A DNA stretch of 64,000 nt from contig NZ_JAPFCC010000001.1 in assembly GCF_025562715.2 (NCBI RefSeq), forward strand, positions 1,692,501 to 1,756,500, read 5' to 3'. How positions within the stretch are numbered: the first letter of the stretch is position 1; every line of letters begins with the position of its first letter. The notes under the pieces are model-generated. The model had not been told where the DNA came from and did not search any database. It saw nothing but the letters and a program-made list of their open reading frames with translations. The position numbers and the translations under genes are program-made. The DNA is from Endozoicomonas gorgoniicola (lineage in GTDB: Bacteria; Pseudomonadota; Gammaproteobacteria; Pseudomonadales; Endozoicomonadaceae). Positions 8,689-17,648 of the stretch are shown piece after piece.

Positions 8689-10543
8689 TTTGCGGCTTCT
8701 CCCACCATGTGGTGAAATCCAGGTAACCGTTTAATGCAGTTCCGGAGGGATAGCCTAGTCTACTTCTGTGCGCAACGCGCCATTGTCCGGCCTGCAGTTG
8801 TGGAATAACGTAGTATTCCCATAACAGAATACGATCAAGGGCTCGTGTGACGGTTATCAGTTCTTCCAGTGTTTTGGCGGTGCGAACATAAGGCAGTATG
8901 GCATCAACGACCGGGTTGCTGACATTGGCGACATTCTGTGACCCCTGTTCATTGGCATACTGGCTGTGCCAGTACTGCTGCAGCTCATTACCGGGTGTTG
9001 TTCCGTGACTTATGGTGCGTAACAACATATCGTAATCCTTATTTCTTACCCGCTGGATATACTGGGCAAGATCAACCGTTTTCACCCGCATCTCTATCCC
9101 CAGCTGTTCCAGGTTTCGCTGAAAAGGCAGTACGATACGTTCCTGCTCAGGTGTGGTGAGCAGCAGCTCAAAGCTCAGCACCTGACCGTTTTCCCTGTTG
9201 ACGCGCTGCTGCTTTTTCACGACCCAGCCAGACTGCTGCAGGAGGGAATGTGCCAGTTGCAGCTTTGCCCGGATATTTCCGTCGCCTGATGTTTTAACGG
9301 GTTGCCACTGCTGTGTGAACAGTTCAACAGGGAGCTTGTGCCGAAAAGGTTGGAGCAGTTTAAGTTCCCCGGAGTTTGGAGCTGAACGCTGCCCGAACTC
9401 TGAGTTCGCAAACAGGCTGTGGGGTTGCTGGTAGTTGCTATACATCAGTGTCCGGTTCGTCCACTGGAAATCATAGCCCTGGCTGACGGCCTGACGAACC
9501 CGTCTGTCTTTGAAGACAGCACTTGAAGTATTGAATACAAATGCCTGAATCTGATTGGTTTTTCTGGGTAAAAGGGTCTGGATGATTTTGCCGCTTTCAA
9601 CGGCTTTGCCGGTGTAACCGTGGCTCCAGTTTTTAGCGATGGTTTCCAGCCGTATATCATAACCGCCGGCAAGGAATGCCTGTAGGGAAACCGTGGCGTT
9701 ACGAAAATAGTCGTACTGGATCTGGCGAAAATTATTATGCCCCACTCTGACCGGATGATTTTTTGCCCAGTAGTTTTCCACCTCCCTGAGAATGACTTGT
9801 TTTCCCGGTTCATAGCTTTTGATGGTGTAAGCCCCTGAGCTTAATGGCAGGGTGAAATCAGCCCGGCTGAAGTCGTAACGTTCCCGGTCATGGGAGGGCA
9901 GAATGGGCAGTTGGGCAATCTGGAAGGGCAGCAGGCGGTTCTCTTCATGGCTGGCATTCAGGTAAAAGATAATCTGCTGTGCCGATTCCACTTTAACCGA
10001 TTCCACATTGTCCAGTGCTGAGCGGTAGATGGGGGCATCCTTGCTGTTGAACTGATCGAATGTGAATTTGACATCTGCCGCTGTAATGGGCTTGCCATCA
10101 GCGAACCGTGCTTTGGGGTTGAGGTAGAACCTGACCCAGCGGTTGCTGGCGGGGTACTCAACGGCTTCAGCAATCAGCCCATAAAGGGTGTAAGGTTCAT
10201 CCCTGCTCCGTACCATCAGACTGTCATAAAGATGTCCACTGAGACTGGCAGGCACACCTTTCGTGGTAAAGGCATTGAATGTATCGAACGTTCCCTGCGC
10301 CCCGAGTCGAAGCGTACCACTGTCGGGTGCATTCGGGTTGATGTAATTAAAATGCTTAAAGTCCGCCGGATAGAAGGGTTGACCATACAGTGCGCGGGCA
10401 TGGCTTCTGGTAATCTGCCCGTCAGGGGCTGGGGAGTCCGCAGCATGAGACTGAGAAGCAGTCAATAACACAGTCAATAACACAGTCAGTAACGAGCCCC
10501 CGGCTAACAGCCAGTGGGCAATTCGGTTGAAGGGGCGACTCAC
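8681..10543 (-). CDS. Family-5 extracellular solute-binding protein, second of three
   Basis: 620 residues, same family as its neighbours: FKHFNYINPNAPDSGTLRL, FDTFNAFTTKG, PKARFADGKPITAADVKFTF and LDRILLWEYYVIPQL. The signal peptide (AGGSLLTVLLTVLLTASQSHA) contains LLTV repeats from a 12-bp tandem repeat at 10460-10489. The ATG overlaps the stop of the upstream gene (ATGA at 10540-10543) and its own end overlaps the next gene by 8 bp. It is predicted to be a periplasmic receptor for a peptide-like ligand. Three divergent receptors in one operon suggest different ligands feeding one transporter encoded elsewhere, an inference. Confidence 0.9.
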   Translation of the reverse strand: MSRPFNRIAHWLLAGGSLLTVLLTVLLTASQSHAADSPAPDGQITRSHARALYGQPFYPADFKHFNYINPNAPDSGTLRLGAQGTFDTFNAFTTKGVPASLSGHLYDSLMVRSRDEPYTLYGLIAEAVEYPASNRWVRFYLNPKARFADGKPITAADVKFTFDQFNSKDAPIYRSALDNVESVKVESAQQIIFYLNASHEENRLLPFQIAQLPILPSHDRERYDFSRADFTLPLSSGAYTIKSYEPGKQVILREVENYWAKNHPVRVGHNNFRQIQYDYFRNATVSLQAFLAGGYDIRLETIAKNWSHGYTGKAVESGKIIQTLLPRKTNQIQAFVFNTSSAVFKDRRVRQAVSQGYDFQWTNRTLMYSNYQQPHSLFANSEFGQRSAPNSGELKLLQPFRHKLPVELFTQQWQPVKTSGDGNIRAKLQLAHSLLQQSGWVVKKQQRVNRENGQVLSFELLLTTPEQERIVLPFQRNLEQLGIEMRVKTVDLAQYIQRVRNKDYDMLLRTISHGTTPGNELQQYWHSQYANEQGSQNVANVSNPVVDAILPYVRTAKTLEELITVTRALDRILLWEYYVIPQLQAGQWRVAHRSRLGYPSGTALNGYLDFTTWWEKPQND

Positions 10544-12462
10544 AGCTTTTTTTTCCTTTTTGTCAATGAGTCCGGGTCATACCACCAACTGCTCAGCCGA
10601 AAACCGAACTGGTTCGGGGTAGCCGGTGGTACCAGGTGTTTCCAGTGTGCCACGCGGATAACGCTGTTGTGCCAGGTGGGAATCGTGTAATGCTGCCAGA
10701 GCAGAACCCGGTCAAGTGCGCTGATATGGGTGCGGATCTGGTCAGGATCGTCGCTGGTGGCAATGGTTTCTATCAGTTTATCGACAGCCGGGTCCTGAAT
10801 ACCAGCCATATTATGGCTGCCTTCGCGGTCTGCGCTTTCAGAGTGGAAATAGTCGTAGAGCCGCTCATCCGGAAACGCCATCAGGGGAACGGATGTCAGA
10901 ATCATATCGAACTGGTGTTGCTTGATACGGCGCTGGTACTGGCTCATATCAATGGGCTTGAAGTCCATTTGAATGCCCACCGTCGACAGGTTTTTAGCAA
11001 AGGGCATAATAAAGCGCTCGATGACCCTGGAATAATGCAGGAACTCAAACCGGAAGGGTTCACCTTTGTCGTTTACCAGCTGGTTGTTTTGGTATTTCCA
11101 GCCAGCCTGTTTCAGAAGGGGCAATGCCATCCGGCGTTCTCTGTCTACGGAGCCGTTACCTTTTGGCTCAGTGTGTGCAAATGCCTTATAAAACAAGTCA
11201 CTGGGAAGGTTTTTTGAGAAAGGTTCGAGAATTTTTGTCTCGGCGGGTGTAATGACTCCAGCGGATTCAGAACCCGCAGCCGGAAAGAAGCTGCGGTTCC
11301 TGACGTAGGCACTGTGAAAGAGAATCCGGTTGGTCCATTTCCAGTCGAACAGCATGCTGATGGCTTGCCGGGTTTTTCGGTTCCTGAACAAAGGGTTTCG
11401 CTGGTTGAAGGCATAGAAGAGCCTGTGACCCGGTAAAGTGTAAGGCACTTCACGTTTAATGATCTCGCCGGAATGGAAGGCTGGCAGGTCGTAGCCTTTT
11501 GCCCAGTTCTTGGCTTCTGTTTCAATAAAGGCGTCGGCGTCTTTTGAGCGGAAAGACTCAAAGGCAACCCGCCGGTCCCGGAAAAAATTCAGGGTGACTC
11601 TGTCAAAGTTATAAAAGCCACGGCTGACGGGAAGGTCTTTGCCCCAGTAATCGTTTACCCGTTCAAAAGTGACTGAGGTGCCGGGCTTAACTTTTGTGAT
11701 TCGGTAGGGGCCACTGAGCAGGGGCGGCTCCAGTGTTGTCTGTGAGAAATTATGTTTTTCCCAGTAGTGTTTGGGCAACACGGGCAGTTCAGCGATATGC
11801 AGGGGCAGGGTTCTGGATACCGGGGGCTTCAGGGTATAACGCACATGGTGTGGCGTGGGGGCTTCCAGCTTGTCTACCTGTTCCAGCAACATCTGGTATT
11901 GAGGCGCGCCGTGTTCTTTTAACAATTTGAAGGTGTACAGAACATCGTCGCTGGTGATCGGCTGCCGGTCATGGAAACGGGCTTCAGGGCGCAGCCTGAA
12001 CTCAAGGGTTTGTCTGTCTCTGGACAGGGCAACGGAGTGGGCGATCAGGCCGTAGAGTGTCCCCAGTTCTTCCCGGGCGGGCGCATAGGCATTCATTCCA
12101 ACCATCAACGGCTCATTCAGCTCCAGCGCACCATATCGAAAGACATTCGGCGCAGCAGAGGGTGTTGAGCCCTTGATGATGTATGGGTTCAGGCTGTCAA
12201 AGCTGCCATGGATAGCAAAGTTTACATGGCCGCCTTTAGGGGCGTCAGGATTGACGGATTTGAACCAGGGAAAGTCCTTTGAATAGAAGGGTTTGTCGCC
12301 AAGGCTGAGAGCGTGTTGCCAGTCCGGCTCCTGAGAAGTAACAGAATTCTGAGCCTGAATGAACAGAGGTGCAAAGGCCAGTAGCAGAACCAGGGAAAAC
12401 GAACAGCCTTTATTGTTCTTTCTAAAAATGTTCTTTCTATAAATGTTCTGTTTATAAAACAA
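10540..12462 (-). CDS. Family-5 extracellular solute-binding protein, first of three
   Basis: 640 residues. A long basic n-region (YRKNIFRKNNKG) precedes a hydrophobic core and the FIQAQ cleavage area, a signal peptide. Family features are PWFKSVNPDAPKGGHVNF, FDSLNPYIIKG, PEARFHDRQPITSDDVLYTF and LDRVLLWQHYTIPTWH. It sits 59 bp downstream of mltD on the same strand. In Pseudomonas aeruginosa, mltD is likewise followed by two such receptors (nppA1/nppA2) and then permease and ATPase genes; here a third receptor is present and the transport genes are absent from the window. The function as peptide or peptidyl-nucleoside receptor is by family and context. Confidence 0.9.
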   Translation of the reverse strand: MFYKQNIYRKNIFRKNNKGCSFSLVLLLAFAPLFIQAQNSVTSQEPDWQHALSLGDKPFYSKDFPWFKSVNPDAPKGGHVNFAIHGSFDSLNPYIIKGSTPSAAPNVFRYGALELNEPLMVGMNAYAPAREELGTLYGLIAHSVALSRDRQTLEFRLRPEARFHDRQPITSDDVLYTFKLLKEHGAPQYQMLLEQVDKLEAPTPHHVRYTLKPPVSRTLPLHIAELPVLPKHYWEKHNFSQTTLEPPLLSGPYRITKVKPGTSVTFERVNDYWGKDLPVSRGFYNFDRVTLNFFRDRRVAFESFRSKDADAFIETEAKNWAKGYDLPAFHSGEIIKREVPYTLPGHRLFYAFNQRNPLFRNRKTRQAISMLFDWKWTNRILFHSAYVRNRSFFPAAGSESAGVITPAETKILEPFSKNLPSDLFYKAFAHTEPKGNGSVDRERRMALPLLKQAGWKYQNNQLVNDKGEPFRFEFLHYSRVIERFIMPFAKNLSTVGIQMDFKPIDMSQYQRRIKQHQFDMILTSVPLMAFPDERLYDYFHSESADREGSHNMAGIQDPAVDKLIETIATSDDPDQIRTHISALDRVLLWQHYTIPTWHNSVIRVAHWKHLVPPATPNQFGFRLSSWWYDPDSLTKRKKKL

Positions 12463-12521
12463 GGGAGGAATCCGCAGAACCAGTCAAAATAGTTATAGCA
12501 CTGATTCTGCGAACAAACAGC

Positions 12522-14159
12522 TTAATCGTAAGCGCGGGTAACGTCCACATAGAGGGTCAGAAGCTGACCGGGGTGGATGTATTTGCTTTCAAAGCTGTTC
12601 CAGTTTTCAATCTGCTGTACCTGAACATTAAAGCGGTCAGCAATACGGGACAGGGAGTCACCGGAACGAACGGTATAGTTCACCTTGCGGATAATGCTGT
12701 CACTGTTGCCGGAGCCTTTGCTCCATACGGCCAGTTTCTGACCAACCCGCAGAGTGTCCCGTGGCGCCATATTGTTCCAGCGGGCCAGCTCGTTGATGCC
12801 GACTTTGAACTGGCGGGAGATGGTCCAGAAGCTGTCACCGGATTTAACGGTATAGCTGACCTTGTAGCGACCGGATACACTGCTGTTCTGCTGAGCCTTA
12901 CGACGCTGGCTGGCAGTCAGAGTGTAGTTTTCCTTGCCGTTGGCAGGTACCGGAATCAACAGGCTCTGACCAATGCGTATCATGTCGCCATTCATCTTGT
13001 TGACTTCACGGATCAGTTGGCTGCGGGTATCGTAGCGTCTGGCGATGGTACTGAGGCTGTCACCGGACTTAACGGTGTAGCGTTTCCAGCGCAGTCGGTC
13101 TTCTGTGGGTAATTTGGCCAGTTTTTTCCGGAACGGCTCCGCTTTGGCCAGCGGCACCAACAGATGGTTCGGACCTTCTGGCGGAGTAGACCAGCGGTTC
13201 AGGCCGGGGTTCAGGCGATAGAGTTCGTTCAGAGGAACTCCGGACAGTTCTGCGGCTTTTGCCATATCGAGTTGTCCACCGGTTTTCACCCTGGCGAAAT
13301 AAGGCTTGTTGGGGACAGGTTTCAGGCTGATGCCGTATTTTTCAGGATTGCGGACAATCTTGCCCAGTGCAATCAGCTTGGGAACGTAGGCTGTGGTCTC
13401 CCTGGGGAGTCCCAGATGCCAGAATGTGGTTGGCTTGCCTTTTTTGCGGTTTTTGTCAATTGCTCGCTGTACCCGGCCCGGACCAGAGTTAAAGGCAGCC
13501 AGTGCCAGCTCCCAGTCGCCAAATGATTTATGCAGGCGAGCCATGTAATCCAGTGCAGCACGGGTAGCGGCAACCACATCACGACGACCGTCGTACCACC
13601 AGTTCTGCTCAAGACCATAGTCAGCACCTGTCGCGGGCATAAACTGCCACAGTCCGGACGCGCCGGCATGGGAGTAGGCAAAAGGGTCATAAGCACTTTC
13701 CACCACAGGCATCAGAGCCAGTTCCAGCGGCATACCACGTTCTTCTGCTTCTTTGATGATGAAATAGAGGTAAGGTGCTGAACGGTCAGCTACACGGTTA
13801 AAGTAACCCTGATTTTTGGCATACCAGCGTAACTCGGTCATCACCCAGGGGTGATTATTGTCCAGTTCCAGGGCCAGCCCCCGGCGAATGCGTTCCCACA
13901 GATCCTGTGGTCGCTTATCTACCACGCGTTTTACGGTGGGAACTTTGGTTTTTTTGGCTCTGGCAGCGGGTTGATGAACCGCTTTTTTCTGCACCACCGG
14001 AGTACTGCCTGTCTCCATTTTATTAACGCTCTGGCAGCCGGTTAATACGAGCATCATGGCAGCAGTGCCTGCCAGTCTGGCGATCGATTTTTTTTCCGGC
14101 CTGGAATCTGTCTGATTAACAGGCATATTTTTGTTGCAGCTCGATTGCGATAGAGACAT
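12522..14159 (-). CDS. mltD: Membrane-bound lytic murein transglycosylase D
   Basis: 545-residue lipoprotein that cleaves the MurNAc-GlcNAc bond of peptidoglycan, releasing 1,6-anhydro-muropeptides. A hydrophobic stretch ends in the lipobox LTGC near residue 42. An SLT catalytic domain spans about residues 130-260, with the catalytic Glu in PVVESAYDP followed by SGLWQFMPATG and AFNSGPGRV. Three LysM peptidoglycan-binding repeats follow, each starting YTV[KR]SGDS, from about residue 345 to the end. The length matches MltD with three LysM domains. It lies 40 bp downstream of gloB, the usual gloB-mltD order in gammaproteobacteria. Confident. Confidence 0.95.
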   Translation of the reverse strand: MSLSQSSCNKNMPVNQTDSRPEKKSIARLAGTAAMMLVLTGCQSVNKMETGSTPVVQKKAVHQPAARAKKTKVPTVKRVVDKRPQDLWERIRRGLALELDNNHPWVMTELRWYAKNQGYFNRVADRSAPYLYFIIKEAEERGMPLELALMPVVESAYDPFAYSHAGASGLWQFMPATGADYGLEQNWWYDGRRDVVAATRAALDYMARLHKSFGDWELALAAFNSGPGRVQRAIDKNRKKGKPTTFWHLGLPRETTAYVPKLIALGKIVRNPEKYGISLKPVPNKPYFARVKTGGQLDMAKAAELSGVPLNELYRLNPGLNRWSTPPEGPNHLLVPLAKAEPFRKKLAKLPTEDRLRWKRYTVKSGDSLSTIARRYDTRSQLIREVNKMNGDMIRIGQSLLIPVPANGKENYTLTASQRRKAQQNSSVSGRYKVSYTVKSGDSFWTISRQFKVGINELARWNNMAPRDTLRVGQKLAVWSKGSGNSDSIIRKVNYTVRSGDSLSRIADRFNVQVQQIENWNSFESKYIHPGQLLTLYVDVTRAYD

Positions 14160-14199
14160 AAATCAGGTTCTGAAATCCGGGTAGTTCATCATTGTACCA

Positions 14200-14997
14200 T
14201 TACTGGAAATTATCCTTCCATTCACGGATTACCCTTAGTACTTCGGGTTCGGGTATTTTCTGGTCAGGTGCATTAACGTTCAGTCGGTTTCCTGCACAGA
14301 GAATAACGGTGTTATCGCTGGTTCTCAGGAAAGGGTTAATGCGTTTTTCCAGTCCAATAGAAGTCGGTATCGTCGGGATGTCCTGACGCCTGAGCTGTTC
14401 AACACGGACGATATAATCGGCAATATCCTGATTATCGGGCTCTACTGCAATAGCAAACTTGAGGTTGCTGGCTGTGTATTCATGAGCACAGAACACCCGG
14501 GTAGAATCAGGTAGCTGTCTGAACTTGTGAAGTGAATCGTACATTTGCTGCGGCGTTCCTTCAAAAAGTCGCCCGCATCCGCCTGAAAACAGTGTGTCGC
14601 CACAAAACAGGGTAAACTGCTGCGGACTGAAGTAGGCAATGTGATCGAGAGTGTGGCCGGGAACGCTGAGTACCTGAAACGGGTGACCGAGTACATCGGC
14701 AGCGTCACCGTCCTTCAAAATATCAGTAAGAAAACGGATTGAAGAGTTGGCTGGTCCATAGATTCTGGCGTCGAAGTGCTGCAGCAGTTCAGGAATACCG
14801 CCAGTATGGTCGGCGTGATGATGCGTGACAAGAATGCCGGCAAGGTTCAGGTTTCTGGCTTCAAGGGTTTCCATTACAGGGCTGGCGTCACCGGGATCAA
14901 CCACGAAGCAGTCATTATTCCCGGCGGCAGTAATGAGCCAGATATAATTGTCTGAAAATGCTTTTATGGCTTCTATCTGAAGTGGAGAATCTGTCAT
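14200..14997 (-). CDS. gloB: Hydroxyacylglutathione hydrolase (glyoxalase II)
   Basis: 265-residue cytosolic metallo-beta-lactamase-fold enzyme that hydrolyses S-D-lactoylglutathione to D-lactate and glutathione, the second step of methylglyoxal detoxification. The binuclear metal motif THHHADHTGG lies near residues 58-67, further ligands are in VPGHTLDHI and FCGDTLFSGGCGRLFEG, and FCAHEYTASNLKFA is typical of the C-terminal substrate region. Length and motifs are those of bacterial GloB. It is divergent from the methyltransferase gene; the 239-bp A+T-rich gap 14998-15236 should carry both promoters. Confidence 0.95.
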   Translation of the reverse strand: MTDSPLQIEAIKAFSDNYIWLITAAGNNDCFVVDPGDASPVMETLEARNLNLAGILVTHHHADHTGGIPELLQHFDARIYGPANSSIRFLTDILKDGDAADVLGHPFQVLSVPGHTLDHIAYFSPQQFTLFCGDTLFSGGCGRLFEGTPQQMYDSLHKFRQLPDSTRVFCAHEYTASNLKFAIAVEPDNQDIADYIVRVEQLRRQDIPTIPTSIGLEKRINPFLRTSDNTVILCAGNRLNVNAPDQKIPEPEVLRVIREWKDNFQ

Positions 14998-15236
14998 TTA
15001 CAACCATGCTTTATGTTTGTCAGAAAATTGCAATTTTACTCTTGACCATGACCGGGAGCATTTATTTTTTACCAAAAAAATGTAATTTTTCATCACCGTG
15101 GACGACGGAAATCGCATTTTTCGCTCAGGGCTGTTTGCTGTAATAATGTAAATTTTGTGATCTGGTCGATATGATGGTCTCAGGATGCATTAGTGGTAAT
15201 GGATCACTTCTCTGTATGGATAATGGATAATGCCTG

Positions 15237-16067
15237 ATGCTTAGGTTTAAACGTGCAGAAAAAACAAGCTTTATTGAACGGTTACTGGCACTGCATCGTT
15301 GGCTGCAAAGTGGTGAAGGGGATTATCTGCTCAAGGCGGAAAGACGACAACTTGAACAGGAACTCCACTATATCTTCGGGTATCATGCCTGCCAGATGAC
15401 CATAGCGCCCGGCGCAGGCCTGCTCAATACCAGTCAGGTCAGTCATATCAGCCTGTTGAATCCTTCCATGGCATTAACCCGGGTTCTGGACAATGTCAGC
15501 TGTCGTGATTGTGACAGCCTTGTAATTACTGACCCGTTTCATTGGCCTGTAAGCCCCGGAACTCTGGATCTGGTGTTATTGCATCATGTGGTGGAGTTTT
15601 CCGAACGGCCACACCGGCTGCTCAGTGAAGCGGCACGCACCATTATTCCCGGTGGAAAACTGCTGGTTATCGGTTTCAACCCCAAAAGCCTGCTCAACTA
15701 CTGGCGCTGGGTTTCACCAAAACATCGTCAGCTGTTTCAGGGTTCACACCTTATCAGCCCCGGGCGAATGCGGGACTGGCTGACTCTGCTGGGTTTCAAT
15801 GTAGAGAAAATCAACTACGGTGCTTATATGCACCCACTGGACCGGCACTCCAAAGGGTTGACCCGGGAGCTGGTTGAACAGCGCTGCCGACAGTGGAACC
15901 TGTCTATGGGTGGGTTTTATATGATGGTAGCGACTCAGGAAACGCCTGGTATGACGCCGGTTCGTCCGGCCTGGGCAGAAGTGAAACGTCGTTTTGCCAG
16001 TAACCCGATTGCCGGTACCAGCTCCTGTGTTGGTGGGAGTGCAGGTAGAGAACGCAGTAGAGAATAA
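15237..16067 (+). CDS. Class I SAM-dependent methyltransferase, YafS-like
   Basis: 276 residues. It belongs with the YafS-type methyltransferases found between gloB and rnhA in enterobacteria and relatives. The central part has the class I pattern: LDLVLLHHVVEFSERPHRLL (post-II motif with the typical HxxEF) and PGGKLLVIGFNPKSLLNYWRW (motif III region). The usual glycine-rich SAM loop is not obvious in the N-terminal half, where MTIAPGAGLLNTS may replace it, as in this family. The substrate is unknown; the Glo2-linked position is conserved but does not define it. It converges on the RING-like gene with only 8 bp between stops. Confidence 0.8.
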   Translation: MLRFKRAEKTSFIERLLALHRWLQSGEGDYLLKAERRQLEQELHYIFGYHACQMTIAPGAGLLNTSQVSHISLLNPSMALTRVLDNVSCRDCDSLVITDPFHWPVSPGTLDLVLLHHVVEFSERPHRLLSEAARTIIPGGKLLVIGFNPKSLLNYWRWVSPKHRQLFQGSHLISPGRMRDWLTLLGFNVEKINYGAYMHPLDRHSKGLTRELVEQRCRQWNLSMGGFYMMVATQETPGMTPVRPAWAEVKRRFASNPIAGTSSCVGGSAGRERSRE

Positions 16068-16075
16068 CAGCTGCA

Positions 16076-16786
16076 TCAGCCGTTGTTTTCCGGTAAATTC
16101 GGAACAGCGCCTTGCCTGTTACCCAGTAGTCTGTGTATTGCCTCGGCAGCTGAAAAGCCAAGGCCAAAACCGAACATACTGCTGGCAGTCGTTTGTGATA
16201 AAGCAATCAAAGGGCGATCCGGTATCGCCTGTCTCTGATGTGCCACATCCAAAAGAGCCCCCATGCCAGCATACCCCGTAGCCAGTCTGGACAGGAGCTC
16301 AACATGCGGAAGAACTCTGATAACGGGCAAATGATTAAGCCTGAGCACTCCTCCCACAATGGAACCTGCAGTAGCAGCATTAAACACGGTAGTTAAGGTA
16401 TCAGTATCTTCTTCTGACATACCTGAAGCCATCATCAACGACCAGGCAGACCCTCCAAAAAGGACAATATTCACCAAGGGGTCCCTCAAGGCGGTCTCCA
16501 GGCTATCAAAGATACTAAGACCAGCATTGGTAGCTGCGTCGATTATTCTTTGATAAAAGCTTCTATTTTCTACTCTGTTGCTCACGCCTGCAGCAAACTC
16601 ATCCGATACTCTTTGTCGGCATATAGGACACGTCTGATGTCGTCCATTGTCAAACCACAGAGCAAGGCAGGACCTTCCGAAGACATGCGTTTCGAAGCAA
16701 GGTAGAGTAATTTTCTCATGCGCCAACCCCTCCACGACTTCGTTATTAAAAGGTTCTTGACAAATTACACATACATCATCACTCAT
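16076..16786 (-). CDS. RING-finger-like protein with hydrophobic C-terminal half
   Basis: 236 residues. The N-terminus reads as a RING-type zinc module: C6-x2-C9, C30-x3-H34, C40, C53-x2-C56 with CPICRQRV and LALWF, as in eukaryotic RING-H2 ubiquitin ligases. The position that should be the fifth ligand (H-x2-[H/C]-x2-C) is Gly37, so the second site may be incomplete. Residues about 95-225 contain several small-residue-rich hydrophobic stretches that could insert into a membrane. RING domains are typical of eukaryotes and of bacterial effectors that act on host ubiquitin pathways. An E3-ligase effector role is an inference; no secretion signal is evident. The gene interrupts a conserved housekeeping block. 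Confidence 0.7.
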   Translation of the reverse strand: MSDDVCVICQEPFNNEVVEGLAHEKITLPCFETHVFGRSCLALWFDNGRHQTCPICRQRVSDEFAAGVSNRVENRSFYQRIIDAATNAGLSIFDSLETALRDPLVNIVLFGGSAWSLMMASGMSEEDTDTLTTVFNAATAGSIVGGVLRLNHLPVIRVLPHVELLSRLATGYAGMGALLDVAHQRQAIPDRPLIALSQTTASSMFGFGLGFSAAEAIHRLLGNRQGAVPNLPENNG

Positions 16787-17008
16787 AAATCAGTACTCCT
16801 GTATGCAGGTGACAAAGCACAAACCTGACTTTTCGAGTGCATACTCTGGAAGTAAACAGAGCAAGTCTAGTATATGGTTTCAATAAGCGTGATAAGGCTG
16901 ATCAGAAGACCCTGAGGTTGCCGTTGAGAGTAAAACTGAAAAACATGTTCAAGAATCATTGCCTTGGGCGATTCATTTGGTGAAGATAGGCTCGTGGTTT
17001 GCGTCCTG

Positions 17009-17048
17009 AGAAGTCGGAAGCCCCCACGTTGGTGTGGAGAGCAGTCAC
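17009..17048 (+). repeat. Likely right-end remnant of an IS200/IS605-type element
   Basis: The stretch contains AAGTCGGAAGCCCCCAC, then a short loop, then GGTGTGGAGAGCAGTCAC. This arrangement (GTCGGAAG, imperfect C-rich/G-rich hairpin, terminal AGTCAC) resembles the right ends of tnpB-carrying IS200/IS605 elements. No tnpA or intact tnpB is present in the surrounding 300 bp (16787-17086), which has no gene. Recognition is from memory of such ends, so confidence is limited. Confidence 0.4.
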
Positions 17049-17086
17049 TGCTGGTCATATTCTGTTAATTAATCTGGAGAGATAGT

Positions 17087-17539
17087 TTGAGTAAGCTCGT
17101 TGAGCTGTTTACCGATGGAGCCTGTAAGGGTAATCCCGGTCCGGGTGGCTGGGGAGTGGTATTGCGCTATGGCAGTGCAGAAAAAGGCTTATACGGTGGT
17201 GAAGACAATACCACGAATAACCGTATGGAATTAATGGCAGCCATTGTGGGTCTGGAAACCCTGACCCGTCCCTGCAAAGTGCGTATTACCACCGACTCGA
17301 TTTATGTCCGGGATGGTATTACCAAATGGATAGATGGCTGGAAACGCAAGAACTGGAAAACCGCTGCGGGCAAGCCGGTAAAAAATCAGGATCTGTGGCA
17401 GCGGCTTGATGCCCAGAATCAGCGCCACGACGTAGACTGGCAGTGGGTTAAAGGGCATGCCGGTCACCGTGAAAACGAAATGGCCGATGAGCTGGCGTGT
17501 CGTGGTGCTGAGGAAATAAAGAATCAGACGGGTTCCTGA
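17087..17539 (+). CDS. rnhA: Ribonuclease HI
   Basis: 150-residue endonuclease that degrades the RNA strand of RNA-DNA hybrids (primer removal, R-loop clearance). It starts at a TTG (17087) preceded by GGAGAG. All catalytic positions are visible: the Asp in FTDGACKGNPGPGGWG, the Glu in NNRMELMAAI, the Asp in TTDSIYVRDGI and the Asp in HRENEMADELA. The handle region with KPVKNQDLW is typical of the E. coli type. It stands between the methyltransferase and dnaQ as usual, although here a large unrelated gene separates it from dnaQ. Confidence 0.96.
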   Translation: MSKLVELFTDGACKGNPGPGGWGVVLRYGSAEKGLYGGEDNTTNNRMELMAAIVGLETLTRPCKVRITTDSIYVRDGITKWIDGWKRKNWKTAAGKPVKNQDLWQRLDAQNQRHDVDWQWVKGHAGHRENEMADELACRGAEEIKNQTGS

Positions 17540-17648
17540 ACGAGGGTTATTGAGGAGTTTCAGAATTGTGATGATGAACGATATAGTTATTGAAGGCTGT
17601 TGAGACTCGCTCATTACACGATAGTTCATTAAACAATGGAAACTCCTT

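Noticed and set aside
10636..11217. 193-codon plus-strand ORF inside the first solute-binding protein gene
   Set aside because: Shadow of a well-supported gene on the minus strand; no ribosome-binding site or known family.
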